From assembly GCF_010500835.1 (NCBI RefSeq), contig NZ_JAAAMJ010000003.1, positions 62,001 to 126,000 of the forward strand: 64,000 nt of DNA. Reading direction: 5' to 3'. Positions 26,774 to 35,567 of this stretch are shown piece by piece (within the stretch, counting starts at the first letter, position 1; each line of letters starts with the position of its first letter). A program made the position numbers and the translations under genes. The notes below the pieces were generated by a model, which was given only the letters and a program-made list of their open reading frames with translations, did no database searches and had not been told where the DNA came from. The stretch comes from Aurantimonas aggregata (lineage in GTDB: Bacteria > Pseudomonadota > Alphaproteobacteria > Rhizobiales > Rhizobiaceae).

Positions 26774-27319
26774 CTACTGGAAGCTCTCGTCCGGATAGAC
26801 GCCCCAGATCTCCTGCTGCCGCACATAACCCTGGCGATCCATCACCGCGAGCTGGCACCAGCCCGACGCACATTCCCGCACCGGGGCGACGACGCCCGGC
26901 TCCAGCCGCGCCGTCAGCGGCGCATCCGTCGCCGGATTGGCGTGGACGTCGATCATCGTCGCCTTGCCCTTCAGCCAAGGAGCGGCGATCGACGTGCGCT
27001 CGCCCGACAGCAGCGAGTGATAGACCCATCCCTCGGTGCCTTCGGAATCGCGGATCCGGCGCCAGAGCTCATATTCCTGTACGACTTCCACCGGCAGACC
27101 GGGCTTCAGATACAGCCAGCTGACCGGATAGTCGCGGCCGGGTCCGATGCGCAAATTCACCCGCCCCGACTTGAGGCTGACATAGCGCGGCAGCGGCAGC
27201 TTCGAGACCGGGCCGACCTCGACGGCGAGCACCGGGGCTGCCGGCGCGACCATGCCGGTCGCGAGCACGGCCGTGCCGACCACAGCGAGGAGCGAACGGC
27301 GGAGAAGGGCAACGAACAT
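26774..27319 (-). CDS. Secreted SH3-like (SH3b1) domain protein
   Basis: A 181-residue protein with a Sec signal peptide (MFVALLRRSLLAVVGTAVLA, cleavage near APVLA at residue 32). The mature part carries a bacterial SH3 unit, SGRVNLRIGPGRDYPVSWLY followed by KPGLPVEVVQEYELWRRIRD, and a second, weaker one near the C-terminus (ECASGWCQLAVMDRQGYVRQ) with a Cys pair. Such domains bind cell wall or act as adaptors in the periplasm. The ATG at 27317-27319 has an AGGAG site seven bases away. It is divergent from the 2-hydroxyacid dehydrogenase, a neighbour pairing seen across alphaproteobacteria. Confidence 0.85.
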   Translation of the reverse strand: MFVALLRRSLLAVVGTAVLATGMVAPAAPVLAVEVGPVSKLPLPRYVSLKSGRVNLRIGPGRDYPVSWLYLKPGLPVEVVQEYELWRRIRDSEGTEGWVYHSLLSGERTSIAAPWLKGKATMIDVHANPATDAPLTARLEPGVVAPVRECASGWCQLAVMDRQGYVRQQEIWGVYPDESFQ

Positions 27320-27505
27320 GGGCGATACTCCTGGCGATGGACCCGGCAGCCGTTCAGCTGCGCGGCGCTCCGCGCCACGAGCCGATCGGGGCGCGGGAAA
27401 CTCTTTGTTTTCGGCGCTCCGGCTTGCTAGGAGGGGCGCTCGGCTCTCGGAGCGATAATCGGCGGTTTCGGTTAACAACGTCTTGATTGCAAAGGATCGT
27501 GGCCG

Positions 27506-28507
27506 ATGACGATGCGCGAAAAACCGCTCGTGATCCTCACGCGCAAGCTGCCGGCGCCGATCGAGGCGCGCATGTGCGAGCTGTTCGACACAAGGTTGAA
27601 CGAGACCGACCGGCCGCTGGAGCAGCCCGAACTCGTCGCCGCGGTCCGCGAAGCCGACGTGCTGGTGCCGACCGTCACCGACCGGATCGACCGGGCGGTG
27701 ATCGAGCAGGCCGGCCCGCGGCTCAAGCTGATCGCCAATTACGGCAACGGCGTCGACAATATCGACGTCGAGGCAGCGCTCGGGCGCCATCTCTTCGTCA
27801 CCAACACGCCGAACGTCCTCAACGAGGACACCGCGGACATGACGATGGCGCTGATCCTGGCGGTGCCGCGGCGGCTGGTCGAGGGCGGCATGCTGCTGGC
27901 CGCCGGCGAAGGCTGGCCGGGCTGGTCGCCGACCTGGATGCTCGGACGGCGGATCTGGGGCAAGAAGCTCGGCATCCTCGGCATGGGCCGGATCGGCACC
28001 GCCGTCGCGCGGCGCGCCAAGGCCTTCGGCCTCGAGATCCACTACCACAACCGCCGGCGCGTCAGTCCGAAGACCGAGGCCGAACTCGGCGCGACCTATT
28101 GGGAGAGCCTCGACCAGATGCTCGCCCGCATGGACATCGTCTCGGTGAACTGCCCCTCGACCCCGGCGACGTTCCACCTCCTATCGGCGCGGCGCCTGGC
28201 GCTGATCCAGCCGCATGCCTTCATCGTCAACACCGCCCGCGGCGAGATCATCAACGAGAAGGCGCTGGTCCGGCTTCTGGAGGAGAACCGCATTGCCGGT
28301 GCGGGGCTCGACGTGTTCGAGGAGGAGCCGGCGATCGACCGGCGCCTCCTGCGCCTTGCCGAGCAGCACAAGGTGGTGCTCCTGCCGCATCTCGGCTCGG
28401 CGACGATCGAGGCGCGGATCGACATGGGCGAGAAGGTGATCATCAACATCCGCACGCTGATGGACGGCCACCGGCCGCCCGACCGGATTCTGCCCGGCGG
28501 CTACTGA
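27506..28507 (+). CDS. D-2-hydroxyacid dehydrogenase (glyoxylate/hydroxypyruvate reductase type)
   Basis: A 333-residue NAD(P)-dependent D-2-hydroxyacid dehydrogenase. It has the Rossmann loop GKKLGILGMGRIGTAVARRA (about 152-171) and the catalytic Arg, Glu and His in VNTARGEIINEK, LDVFEEEPAIDRRLL and LLPHLGSATIEAR. The lack of an ACT domain separates it from full-length SerA, and the overall length fits GyaR-type glyoxylate or D-glycerate dehydrogenases. The exact substrate is not readable. It stands alone, divergent from the SH3 gene. Confidence 0.88.
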   Translation: MTMREKPLVILTRKLPAPIEARMCELFDTRLNETDRPLEQPELVAAVREADVLVPTVTDRIDRAVIEQAGPRLKLIANYGNGVDNIDVEAALGRHLFVTNTPNVLNEDTADMTMALILAVPRRLVEGGMLLAAGEGWPGWSPTWMLGRRIWGKKLGILGMGRIGTAVARRAKAFGLEIHYHNRRRVSPKTEAELGATYWESLDQMLARMDIVSVNCPSTPATFHLLSARRLALIQPHAFIVNTARGEIINEKALVRLLEENRIAGAGLDVFEEEPAIDRRLLRLAEQHKVVLLPHLGSATIEARIDMGEKVIINIRTLMDGHRPPDRILPGGY

Positions 28508-28637
28508 CGACCCCTGGGGACGTCCTCTCCCGACGTTCCTCACCGCCATCTTGCCTGACTTCCCGGCCTGTCGCAGACTGGGCGCAGCGACAAGAAGGCG
28601 GCCGCGACAAGCGGACCGCCTCGCTTCGGGAGGAACC

Positions 28638-30464
28638 ATGAGCGAGACACTGGAACGGCCGGCAACGGTCGAGAACGATGCGCGTGCGACCGTGACGGCG
28701 TGGCTGCAGGCCTTCGAGGCAGCCCTGTCGGCAGGCGACGCGGATGCGGCGGCCGAGATGTTCGCACCCGTCAGCTTCTGGCGGGACCTCGTCACCTTCA
28801 CCTGGAACATCCGGACAATGGAGGGGCCGGACGAGGTGCGGGACATGCTGAAGGCGGTCCTCGCCGACGTGCAGCCCGGCCACTTCGCGATCGCCGGCGA
28901 GCCGAGCGAGGCGGACGGCGTCACCGAGGCGTGGATCAGCTTCGAAACGGCGGTGGCCCGCGGCAACGGCCTCCTGCGCCTCAAGGAGGGCAAGGCTTGG
29001 ACGCTGCTGACGGCAATGACCGAGCTGAAGGGCTTCGAGGAGCCGCTGGCCGATCGCCGGCCGATGGGCGCGGAGCATGGCTCGGAGGCCGGCCGCAAGT
29101 CCTGGCTGGAGAAGCGCCAGCAGGAGGCGGCCGAACTCGGCTACCAGACCCAGCCTTACGTGCTGATCGTCGGCGGCGGCCAGGGGGGCATCGCGCTGGG
29201 CGCCCGGCTACGCCAGCTCGGCGTCCCGACGATCATCGTCGAACGCAACGACCGGCCGGGCGATTCCTGGCGCAAGCGCTACAAATCGCTCTGCCTGCAC
29301 GATCCGGTCTGGTACGATCATCTGCCCTATCTCGAGTTCCCGAAGAACTGGCCGGTTTTCGCCCCGAAGGACAAGATCGGCGACTGGCTCGAGATGTACA
29401 CGAAGATCATGGAGCTCAATTACTGGTCGCGCACGACCTGCAGGAGCGCCAGCTTCGACGAGGCATCGGGCGAATGGACCGTCGTCGTCGACCGGGACGG
29501 CGAGGAGGTAACCCTGCGGCCCAAGCAGCTGGTGCTGGCAACCGGCATGTCCGGCAAGCCCAACATGCCGACGATCAAGGGCATGGAGCGTTTCCAGGGC
29601 GAGCATCACCATTCCTCGCAGCACCCCGGTCCCGACGCCTGGAAGGGCAAGAAGGCCGTCGTCATCGGCTCGAACAATTCCGCCCACGACATCTGCGCGG
29701 CGCTCTACGAGGCCGGCGCCGACGTCACCATGGTGCAGCGCTCGACGACGCATATCGTCAAGTCGGACTCGCTGATGGAGCACGGGCTCGGCGCCCTCTA
29801 TTCCGAGCGGGCCGTCGCCAGCGGCATCGACACGACCAAGGCGGACATGATCTTTGCCTCGCTGCCCTACCGGATTCTCCACGAGTTCCAGATCCCGATC
29901 TACGACAAGATCCGGGAGGTCGACGCCGAGTTCTACGCGGCGCTGGAGAAGGCCGGCTTCATGCTGGACTATGGCGCCGACGATTCCGGCCTGTTCATGA
30001 AATATCTGCGGCGCGGCTCCGGCTACTACATCGACGTGGGCGCCTCGCAGCTGATCATCGACGGCAAGATCAAGCTGAAGAGCGGCGTCGAGATCGAGGA
30101 GATCACCGAAACCGGCGTACGCTTCGTCGACGGCACGGAACTGCCCGCCGACCTCATCGTCTATGCCACCGGCTACGGCTCGATGAACGGCTGGGCGGCC
30201 GACCTGATCAGCCAAGAGGTCGCCGACAGGGTCGGCAAGGTCTGGGGTCTCGGCTCCGACACGCCCAAGGACCCCGGCCCCTGGGAGGGCGAGCAGCGCA
30301 ACATGTGGAAGCCGACCCAGCAGCCGAACCTCTGGTTCCACGGCGGCAACCTGCACCAGTCGCGGCACTATTCGCTTTATCTCGCGCTGCAGCTGAAGGC
30401 GCGTGAGGCCGGGATGGCGACACCAGTCTACGGATTGCAGGACGTGCATCACTCGGGCCGATAG
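28638..30464 (+). CDS. Flavin-containing monooxygenase with N-terminal NTF2-like domain
   Basis: A 608-residue two-domain enzyme. Residues about 13-130 form an NTF2/SnoaL-like domain (VTAWLQAFEAALSAGDADAA). The class B flavoprotein part follows: FAD loop VLIVGGGQGGIALGARL (175-191), FMO/Baeyer-Villiger-like motif FQGEHHHSSQH near 319-329, NAD(P) loop VVIGSNNSAHDI (341-352), and the late family block DLIVYATGYGS. It should oxygenate a small molecule with NADPH and O2; the substrate is unknown. The fusion is known in proteobacteria. The ATG at 28638 has a GGGAGG ribosome binding site. It stands as a single gene. Confidence 0.85.
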   Translation: MSETLERPATVENDARATVTAWLQAFEAALSAGDADAAAEMFAPVSFWRDLVTFTWNIRTMEGPDEVRDMLKAVLADVQPGHFAIAGEPSEADGVTEAWISFETAVARGNGLLRLKEGKAWTLLTAMTELKGFEEPLADRRPMGAEHGSEAGRKSWLEKRQQEAAELGYQTQPYVLIVGGGQGGIALGARLRQLGVPTIIVERNDRPGDSWRKRYKSLCLHDPVWYDHLPYLEFPKNWPVFAPKDKIGDWLEMYTKIMELNYWSRTTCRSASFDEASGEWTVVVDRDGEEVTLRPKQLVLATGMSGKPNMPTIKGMERFQGEHHHSSQHPGPDAWKGKKAVVIGSNNSAHDICAALYEAGADVTMVQRSTTHIVKSDSLMEHGLGALYSERAVASGIDTTKADMIFASLPYRILHEFQIPIYDKIREVDAEFYAALEKAGFMLDYGADDSGLFMKYLRRGSGYYIDVGASQLIIDGKIKLKSGVEIEEITETGVRFVDGTELPADLIVYATGYGSMNGWAADLISQEVADRVGKVWGLGSDTPKDPGPWEGEQRNMWKPTQQPNLWFHGGNLHQSRHYSLYLALQLKAREAGMATPVYGLQDVHHSGR

Positions 30465-30560
30465 GCCAAGGCCGACGGGAGACGTTCGCAACGGTCCTAA
30501 TCGAACCTTTTCTGCTTCTGCGCGTTTGTAAGCCAGACAAACAACATAGGAGTACCGACC

Positions 30561-30731
30561 ATGATCGGTTGGGCCATCACATTCCTGATCATCGCTCTGA
30601 TCGCCGCCGTTCTCGGGTTCGGCGGCATCGCCGGCACCGCCGTCGGCATCGCCAAGATCATCTTCTTCGTCGCGATCGTGCTGTTCGTGCTGTCGCTGAT
30701 CTTCGGCCGGTCGCGTCGCCCGTCGCTCTGA
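30561..30731 (+). CDS. DUF1328 small membrane protein (YtjA type)
   Basis: A 56-residue protein starting [20 protein letters not shown], then [20 protein letters not shown] and a short RSRRPSL tail. Two membrane helices with a GFGGIAG-[TA] turn define DUF1328, a tiny inner-membrane family common in proteobacteria and often stress-induced. An AGGAG ribosome binding site lies 8 bases before the ATG. Too short for many gene callers but very well supported by motif. A hairpin follows at 30765. Confidence 0.9.
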   Translation: MIGWAITFLIIALIAAVLGFGGIAGTAVGIAKIIFFVAIVLFVLSLIFGRSRRPSL

Positions 30732-30764
30732 GGTCGCTCCACCGCTGACGAACTTCGCCTGAAG

Positions 30765-30794
30765 AAGGGCGGCATCCGCAAGGGTGCCGCCCTT
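30765..30794 (+). terminator. Hairpin after the DUF1328 gene
   Basis: AAGGGCGGCA (30765-30774) pairs perfectly with TGCCGCCCTT (30785-30794) around a 10-base loop. It ends TT only, so termination may be partial. Confidence 0.6.
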
Positions 30795-30906
30795 CCGGCG
30801 TTTCGGGGGCGATCTCGACGCTGCCGCATGGCATGGTTCCTGCTTCGAGCATGACGGGGCCCTTTCGCGCCGCGTTGCGGTGCGCCCTGAACAGCGGAGC
30901 ATCGCC

Positions 30907-32312
30907 ATGGCGCAGAATCCGGCAATTCCCACGAGCGGCCTGATCTACGGCCTCGACGACACGCCGCCGCCCGGACCCAGCACCCTCGCCGCCATCCAGC
31001 ACATTCTCGCCTCCGTCGTCGGCATCGTCACGCCTGCCCTAGTGATCGACGGCGTGCTCGGCCTCGGCGAGCACATTCCCTATCTCGTCGCGCTGTCGCT
31101 CTTCGTCTCGGGAGTCGCGACCTTCATCCAGTGCCGTCGCTTCGGCCCGGTCGGCTCCGGGCTCCTCGGCGTGCAGGGCACGAGTTTTGCCTTCCTCGGC
31201 GCGATCCTGGCGGCCGGCTTTGCCGTCAAGGCGCGCGGCGGCACGCCGGAAGACGTGCTGGCGATGATCTTCGGGCTCTGCCTCGTCGGCTGCCTCGTCG
31301 AGATCGTCCTCAGCCGCTTCGTCGAGCGGCTCGGCCGGATCATCACGCCGACGGTGACCGGCATCGTCATCACCGTCATCGGGCTCAGCCTGGTCAAGGT
31401 CGGCTTCACCGACTTCGCCGGCGGGGCGAATGCCGGCGAGACGCTGGGCGACCCGATCAATTTGCTGCTCGGCCTCGTGGTCATCGCGGCGATCCTGGTG
31501 CTCAGCTTCCATAAGCGGCCGATGGTGCGGATCTCGGCGATCATGGGCGGCCTGGTCTTCGGCTGCCTCGTCGCGGCGCTGCTCGGCCGGATCGATGTCT
31601 CGGCCTTGGGCAGAGGGCCGTTCGTCACCCTGCCGATCCCGTTCCGCTACGGGATCGACTTCGATCTCGGGCTTTTCGTGCCGATCGCGTTCCTCTACCT
31701 GATCACCGCGATCGAGACGACGGGCGACCTGACGGCGAACTCGGTAATTGCCGGCGAGCCGGTGAAGGGGCCGCTCTATATCAGCCGCATCAAGGGCGGC
31801 ATCCTGGCGGACGGGATCAATTCCGGCCTCGCCGCGATCTTCAACACCTTCCCGAACACGACCTTCTCGCAGAACAACGGCGTGATCCAAATGACCGGCG
31901 TCGCCAGCCGGCATGTCGGCCTGTACATCGCCGCCATCCTCACCGTGCTCGGCTTCTTTCCGGTGATCGGCAATTTGCTGCTGCTGGTGCCGAAGCCCTG
32001 CTCGGCGGCGCGACGCTGGTGCTGTTCGGCACCATCGCGGTAGCCGGCATCCGCATCCTGGCGACGCAGGAGATCGACCGGCGCCGGGCCTATATCATGG
32101 CCGTCTCGTTCGGCCTCGGGCTCGGGCTCGGCGTGACGCTGGTGCCGGAAGCGACGCAGCAGTTGCCGGATTTCGTGCGCCAGGTGTTCGCCACCCCGAT
32201 CACGCTGAGCGGGCTGACCGCCATCCTCCTGTCGCTGGTCCTGCCGGAGCCGCAGCCCGAAAGTCCCCGTGCGGCGGTCGTCGCGCCGATGGACGGCGAG
32301 CCGACGATCTGA
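30907..32312 (+). pseudogene. Xanthine/uracil permease (NCS2 family), frameshifted
   Basis: From the ATG at 30907 (GCGGAG ribosome binding site) about 364 residues of a nucleobase/cation symporter-2 transporter are read, with many membrane helices and the family motifs GVQGTSFAFLGAILAAG, AIETTGDLTANSV and TFPNTTFSQNNGVIQMTGVA. After LLLVPKP the frame turns to CSAARRWCC and stops at 32043. In another frame, from 32001, the expected continuation LGGATLVLFGTIAVAGIRIL begins and runs to 32312. One missing G near 31998, in a codon that should be GTG, explains it. The product lacks its last two or three helices. Either a recent inactivation or a sequencing error. Confidence 0.88.
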
Positions 32313-32318
32313 CGCCGA

Positions 32319-33089
32319 TCAGCCTTGCCGGGCGCGCCTGTAGCGGATCGTCTCGAAGCGCATGGTCAGGAGGTCGACCATCAGCAGCTTGCCGACGAGC
32401 GGCTCGCCGACGCCGCAGATCAGCTTGATCGCCTCGCTCGCCGCCAGCGTGCCGAGGACACCGGTGGTGACGCCGAGGATCCCCGCCTCGGCGCAGGACG
32501 GCACCAGCCCCGCCGGCGGCGCCTCGGGGAAGAGGTCGCGATAGCCGGGATTATGGGTGCCGTCGGCCGCCGTCTCGTAGGGTTTCAGAACGGTGAGCGA
32601 ACCGGAGAAGCGGTTCACCGCCGCGGTCACCAGCGGCCGCCCGGAAGCGGCGCAGAGATCGGCCATGGCGTAGCGGGTCTCGAAATTGTCCGAGCCGTCG
32701 ATGACGAGATCATAGGCACCGACGATCGCCGCGCCGTTCTGCGGGTCGATGCGCATGGCGTGGGGCACGATGGCGACATGCGGGTTGAGCGCGGCGACCG
32801 CATCGGCGGCGCTGGCGAGCTTGGAGCGCCCGACGTCCTCGGTCCGGTGCAGCACCTGGCGCTGCAGGTTGGAGAGCGAGACGGTATCGTCGTCGACGAT
32901 GCCGATCGTGCCGACGCCGGCGGCAGCGAGATAGAGCACCACCGGCGAGCCGAGACCGCCGGCGCCGATGACCAGGACGCGCGCGCGCTTCAGCAGCTGC
33001 TGCCCGGGCCCGCCGATCTCCGGCAGGACGATGTGCCGGGCGTAGCGCTCGACTTCCTCGCGATCGAGAATCATGTCGCTCATCGTCAT
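32319..33089 (-). CDS. moeB: MoeB/ThiF/HesA-family adenylyltransferase
   Basis: A 256-residue E1-like enzyme that adenylates the Gly-Gly tail of MoaD or ThiS. Visible are RYARHIVLPEIGGPGQQ, the ATP loop VLVIGAGGLGSPVVLYL (about residue 38-54), NLQRQVLHRTEDVG, the D-G-S-D-N-F-x-T-R-Y block, and the Cys of SCAEAGILG. The two zinc CxxC pairs of E. coli MoeB are missing: the place of the first reads GYRDLFPE and the tail ends RRARQG. No rhodanese domain is fused. The start at 33087-33089 overlaps the recF stop (ATGA); the ATG two codons later has better ribosome-site spacing. With only thiS nearby, it could serve ThiS, MoaD or both. Confidence 0.85.
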   Translation of the reverse strand: MTMSDMILDREEVERYARHIVLPEIGGPGQQLLKRARVLVIGAGGLGSPVVLYLAAAGVGTIGIVDDDTVSLSNLQRQVLHRTEDVGRSKLASAADAVAALNPHVAIVPHAMRIDPQNGAAIVGAYDLVIDGSDNFETRYAMADLCAASGRPLVTAAVNRFSGSLTVLKPYETAADGTHNPGYRDLFPEAPPAGLVPSCAEAGILGVTTGVLGTLAASEAIKLICGVGEPLVGKLLMVDLLTMRFETIRYRRARQG

Positions 33090-34243
33090 CCCTCGACGTC
33101 CGGCGACCCGGCGGACCTGATGGCGCCGGAATCGACCTCCAGCATCTGAGCGCGGTTGGCCAGCGCGTCAAACAGGCTGGCATCGGTGCCGGTCATGAAG
33201 GCCTGGACGCCGAGGTCGTCGATCAGGTCGAACAGGGCAGCGCGGCGGCCGGGATCGAGATGCGCGGCGATCTCGTCCAGGAGCAGCACCGGCGGCATGC
33301 CGGACAGGGCGGTGACGAGCTTGGCGTGCGCCAGCACCAGGCCGATCAGCAGCGCCTTCTGCTCGCCTGTCGAGGCGAGGCCCGCCGGCATCGCCTTGGC
33401 GACATGGGTGACCGACAATTCGGCCCGATGGGCGCCGAGCAGCGTCCGTCCGGCGCTGCGGTCGAGGCCCCGGCCGCCGCGCAGGCGGGCCCGCGCCTCG
33501 TCCTCCGCCTCGACCGCCGGCCGGGCGAAATCGATCTCGCCATAGCCGGAGGCAAGGTCCAGCCCGGCTTTCGGAAAGGGATTGGCCGCATCGCTCTCGC
33601 CGATCATGCCGGTCAGGAGATCAACGAGTTCGGCCCGCGCCACCGCCATGGCGACGCCAAGCTCGGCCATCTGCGCCTCGAGCCCCGAGAGCCAGGAATC
33701 GTCCAGCCGCTCCTCCGACAACAGCCGGTTGCGCGAACGCATGGCCCGTTCGTAGTCGCTCGCCCGCCGTCCATGCGTGGGGTCGACGGCCAGCACCATG
33801 CGGTCGAGAAAGCGCCGCCGGTCGCCGGCGGGACCGTTGAACAGCCCATCCATCGATGGGGTCAGCCAGACGACGCGCAGCAGCTCGAGCAGTTCCTCGG
33901 CGTTGCGGGCATTGGTCTCGTCGATGCGGATGGAGCGGTTCGCGGCGCCCGCGGCGTCGGGGGTGACCTTGGTGAGAATATCGGTCTCGCCCGATGCCGA
34001 CATCACCGAGGCTGCGACGGAGAAGCCACCGCCACCGCTTTGCCGGGCGATCTCCTGGTACGTCGCGCGGCGCAGCCCGCGGCCGGGCGACAGCAGCGAG
34101 ATCGCCTCGAGGAGGTTGGTCTTGCCGGCGCCGTTCGACCCGTGGAACACCACGAAGCGGCGATCGAATTCGAGGCGAAGCGCCGTGTAGTTGCGGAAAT
34201 CGGCGAGCCGCAGCCGGCTCAGCCCGATCGGCGCCGCAGGCAT
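33086..34243 (-). CDS. recF: RecF, recombination mediator ATPase
   Basis: An SMC-like ATPase that loads RecA at gaps. Visible are LSRLRLADFRNYTALRLEFD at the N-terminus, Walker A GSNGAGKTNLLEAI (about residue 36), the signature-motif region ASTGEQKALLIGLVLAH, and Walker B VLLLDEIAAHLD. I start it at the ATG at 34241-34243 (385 residues), which fits the family; a frame from 34324 would add 27 residues that overlap dnaN and has no better site. Neither start has a clear ribosome binding site. It lies after dnaN and overlaps moeB, the dnaA-dnaN-recF order of the region. Confidence 0.92.
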   Translation of the reverse strand: MPAAPIGLSRLRLADFRNYTALRLEFDRRFVVFHGSNGAGKTNLLEAISLLSPGRGLRRATYQEIARQSGGGGFSVAASVMSASGETDILTKVTPDAAGAANRSIRIDETNARNAEELLELLRVVWLTPSMDGLFNGPAGDRRRFLDRMVLAVDPTHGRRASDYERAMRSRNRLLSEERLDDSWLSGLEAQMAELGVAMAVARAELVDLLTGMIGESDAANPFPKAGLDLASGYGEIDFARPAVEAEDEARARLRGGRGLDRSAGRTLLGAHRAELSVTHVAKAMPAGLASTGEQKALLIGLVLAHAKLVTALSGMPPVLLLDEIAAHLDPGRRAALFDLIDDLGVQAFMTGTDASLFDALANRAQMLEVDSGAIRSAGSPDVEG

Positions 34244-34298
34244 GGCCGGCACGTCGGCCGGGATCGGCGGGGGCGTATCGTGCAGGGAGCTCGTGGCG

Positions 34299-35423
34299 TC
34301 AGACCCGCATCGGCATGAGGACATAGAGCGTCGCGTCGTCGCCGCCGTCGCGGATCAGCGTCGGCGAGCCGGGATCGGCCAGCATGAACACCGCGTCGTC
34401 GCCGGACAGCTGGCTGGTGATGTCGAGCAGATAGCGGGCGTTGAAGCCGATCTCGATGTCGTCGGAATCGTAGCCCACCGACAACTCTTCCGTCGCCGTG
34501 CCGGAATCCGGCGAGTTGACGGTCAGCACCAGCTGCGAGTCGGTAAGCGCGAGCTTCACCGCCCGGCCGCGCTCGGAGGAAATCGTCGAGACGCGGTCGA
34601 CCGCGGCCGAGAAGGTCTGCCGGTCGAGCGTCAGCGCCTTGTCGTTGTTCTGCGGAATCACCCGCTGATAGTCCGGGAAGGTGCCGTCGATCAGCTTGGA
34701 CGTCATCACCACGGCGCCGATGGTGAAGCGCATCTTGGCATCAGAAAGCTCGACGCTGACCTCGGCATCCGCATCGATGTCGCCAAGCAGCTTCTGCAGC
34801 TCGCCGACCGTCTTGCGCGGCACGATGACGCCGGGCATGCCTTCCGAGCCCGCCGGGGCCTTCATCTCGGCACGGGCGAGGCGGTGGCCGTCGGTGGCGA
34901 CGGCCCGCAGCTTCAGGTCGCCTTCGGATTCGATCGTGTGGAGGAAGATGCCGTTCAGATAATAGCGCGTCTCCTCGGTGGAGATCGCGAACTGCGTACG
35001 CTCGATCAGCCGGGCGAGTTCACCCGCCTTGATGGTGAAGCCATGCGAGAGCGGCCCTGCGGTGATGTCGGGAAAATCCGATTCCGGCAGGCACTGCAGG
35101 CGGAAATTCGAGCGGCCCGAGGAGACCGTCATCTGGGTGCCCTCGGCATTGGTCGCGAGGCGGACCTCGGCGCCGTCCGACAGCTTGCGGACGATGTCGT
35201 AGAGGAGGTGCGCCGGGACGGTCGTCGCCCCCTCCTGTTCGCCGGTCGCCGTCGCCGTCTCGGTGATCTCGAGGTCGAGATCGGTCGCCTTCAGGCGCAG
35301 CCCGCCTGCCTCGGTCTTCAGAAGCACGTTCGACAGGATCGGAATCGTGTTGCGGCGCTCGACGACCCGGTGGACGTGAGCCAGCGACTTCAGGAGGTTC
35401 GACCGTTCGATGATGATACGCAT
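34299..35423 (-). CDS. dnaN: DnaN, DNA polymerase III sliding clamp
   Basis: A 374-residue beta clamp. The N-terminus MRIIIERSNLLKSLAHVHRV then VERRNTIPILSNVLL is typical of rhizobial DnaN. Three clamp domains of about 120 residues can be followed, and the last ends ADPGSPTLIRDGGDDATLYV and LMPMRV, the usual clamp C-terminus that shapes the partner-binding pocket. I chose the ATG at 35421-35423; the six-residue longer form (MKRRRS-) matches no family member. It lies 144 bp after dnaA. Confidence 0.96.
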   Translation of the reverse strand: MRIIIERSNLLKSLAHVHRVVERRNTIPILSNVLLKTEAGGLRLKATDLDLEITETATATGEQEGATTVPAHLLYDIVRKLSDGAEVRLATNAEGTQMTVSSGRSNFRLQCLPESDFPDITAGPLSHGFTIKAGELARLIERTQFAISTEETRYYLNGIFLHTIESEGDLKLRAVATDGHRLARAEMKAPAGSEGMPGVIVPRKTVGELQKLLGDIDADAEVSVELSDAKMRFTIGAVVMTSKLIDGTFPDYQRVIPQNNDKALTLDRQTFSAAVDRVSTISSERGRAVKLALTDSQLVLTVNSPDSGTATEELSVGYDSDDIEIGFNARYLLDITSQLSGDDAVFMLADPGSPTLIRDGGDDATLYVLMPMRV

Positions 35424-35567
35424 GGACCGACGCCGTTTCATTCGGAAGGCCGCCGGGGTTTTCCAGCGGCCTTTCCGGGTTCGAAGTTCTTAGAGACTGG
35501 CGACGCCGAAGGGAAGTCTAAACCGCCAAAACACCCGCTGCGGCCGCACTTCGGCAGCGGTTCGCGC

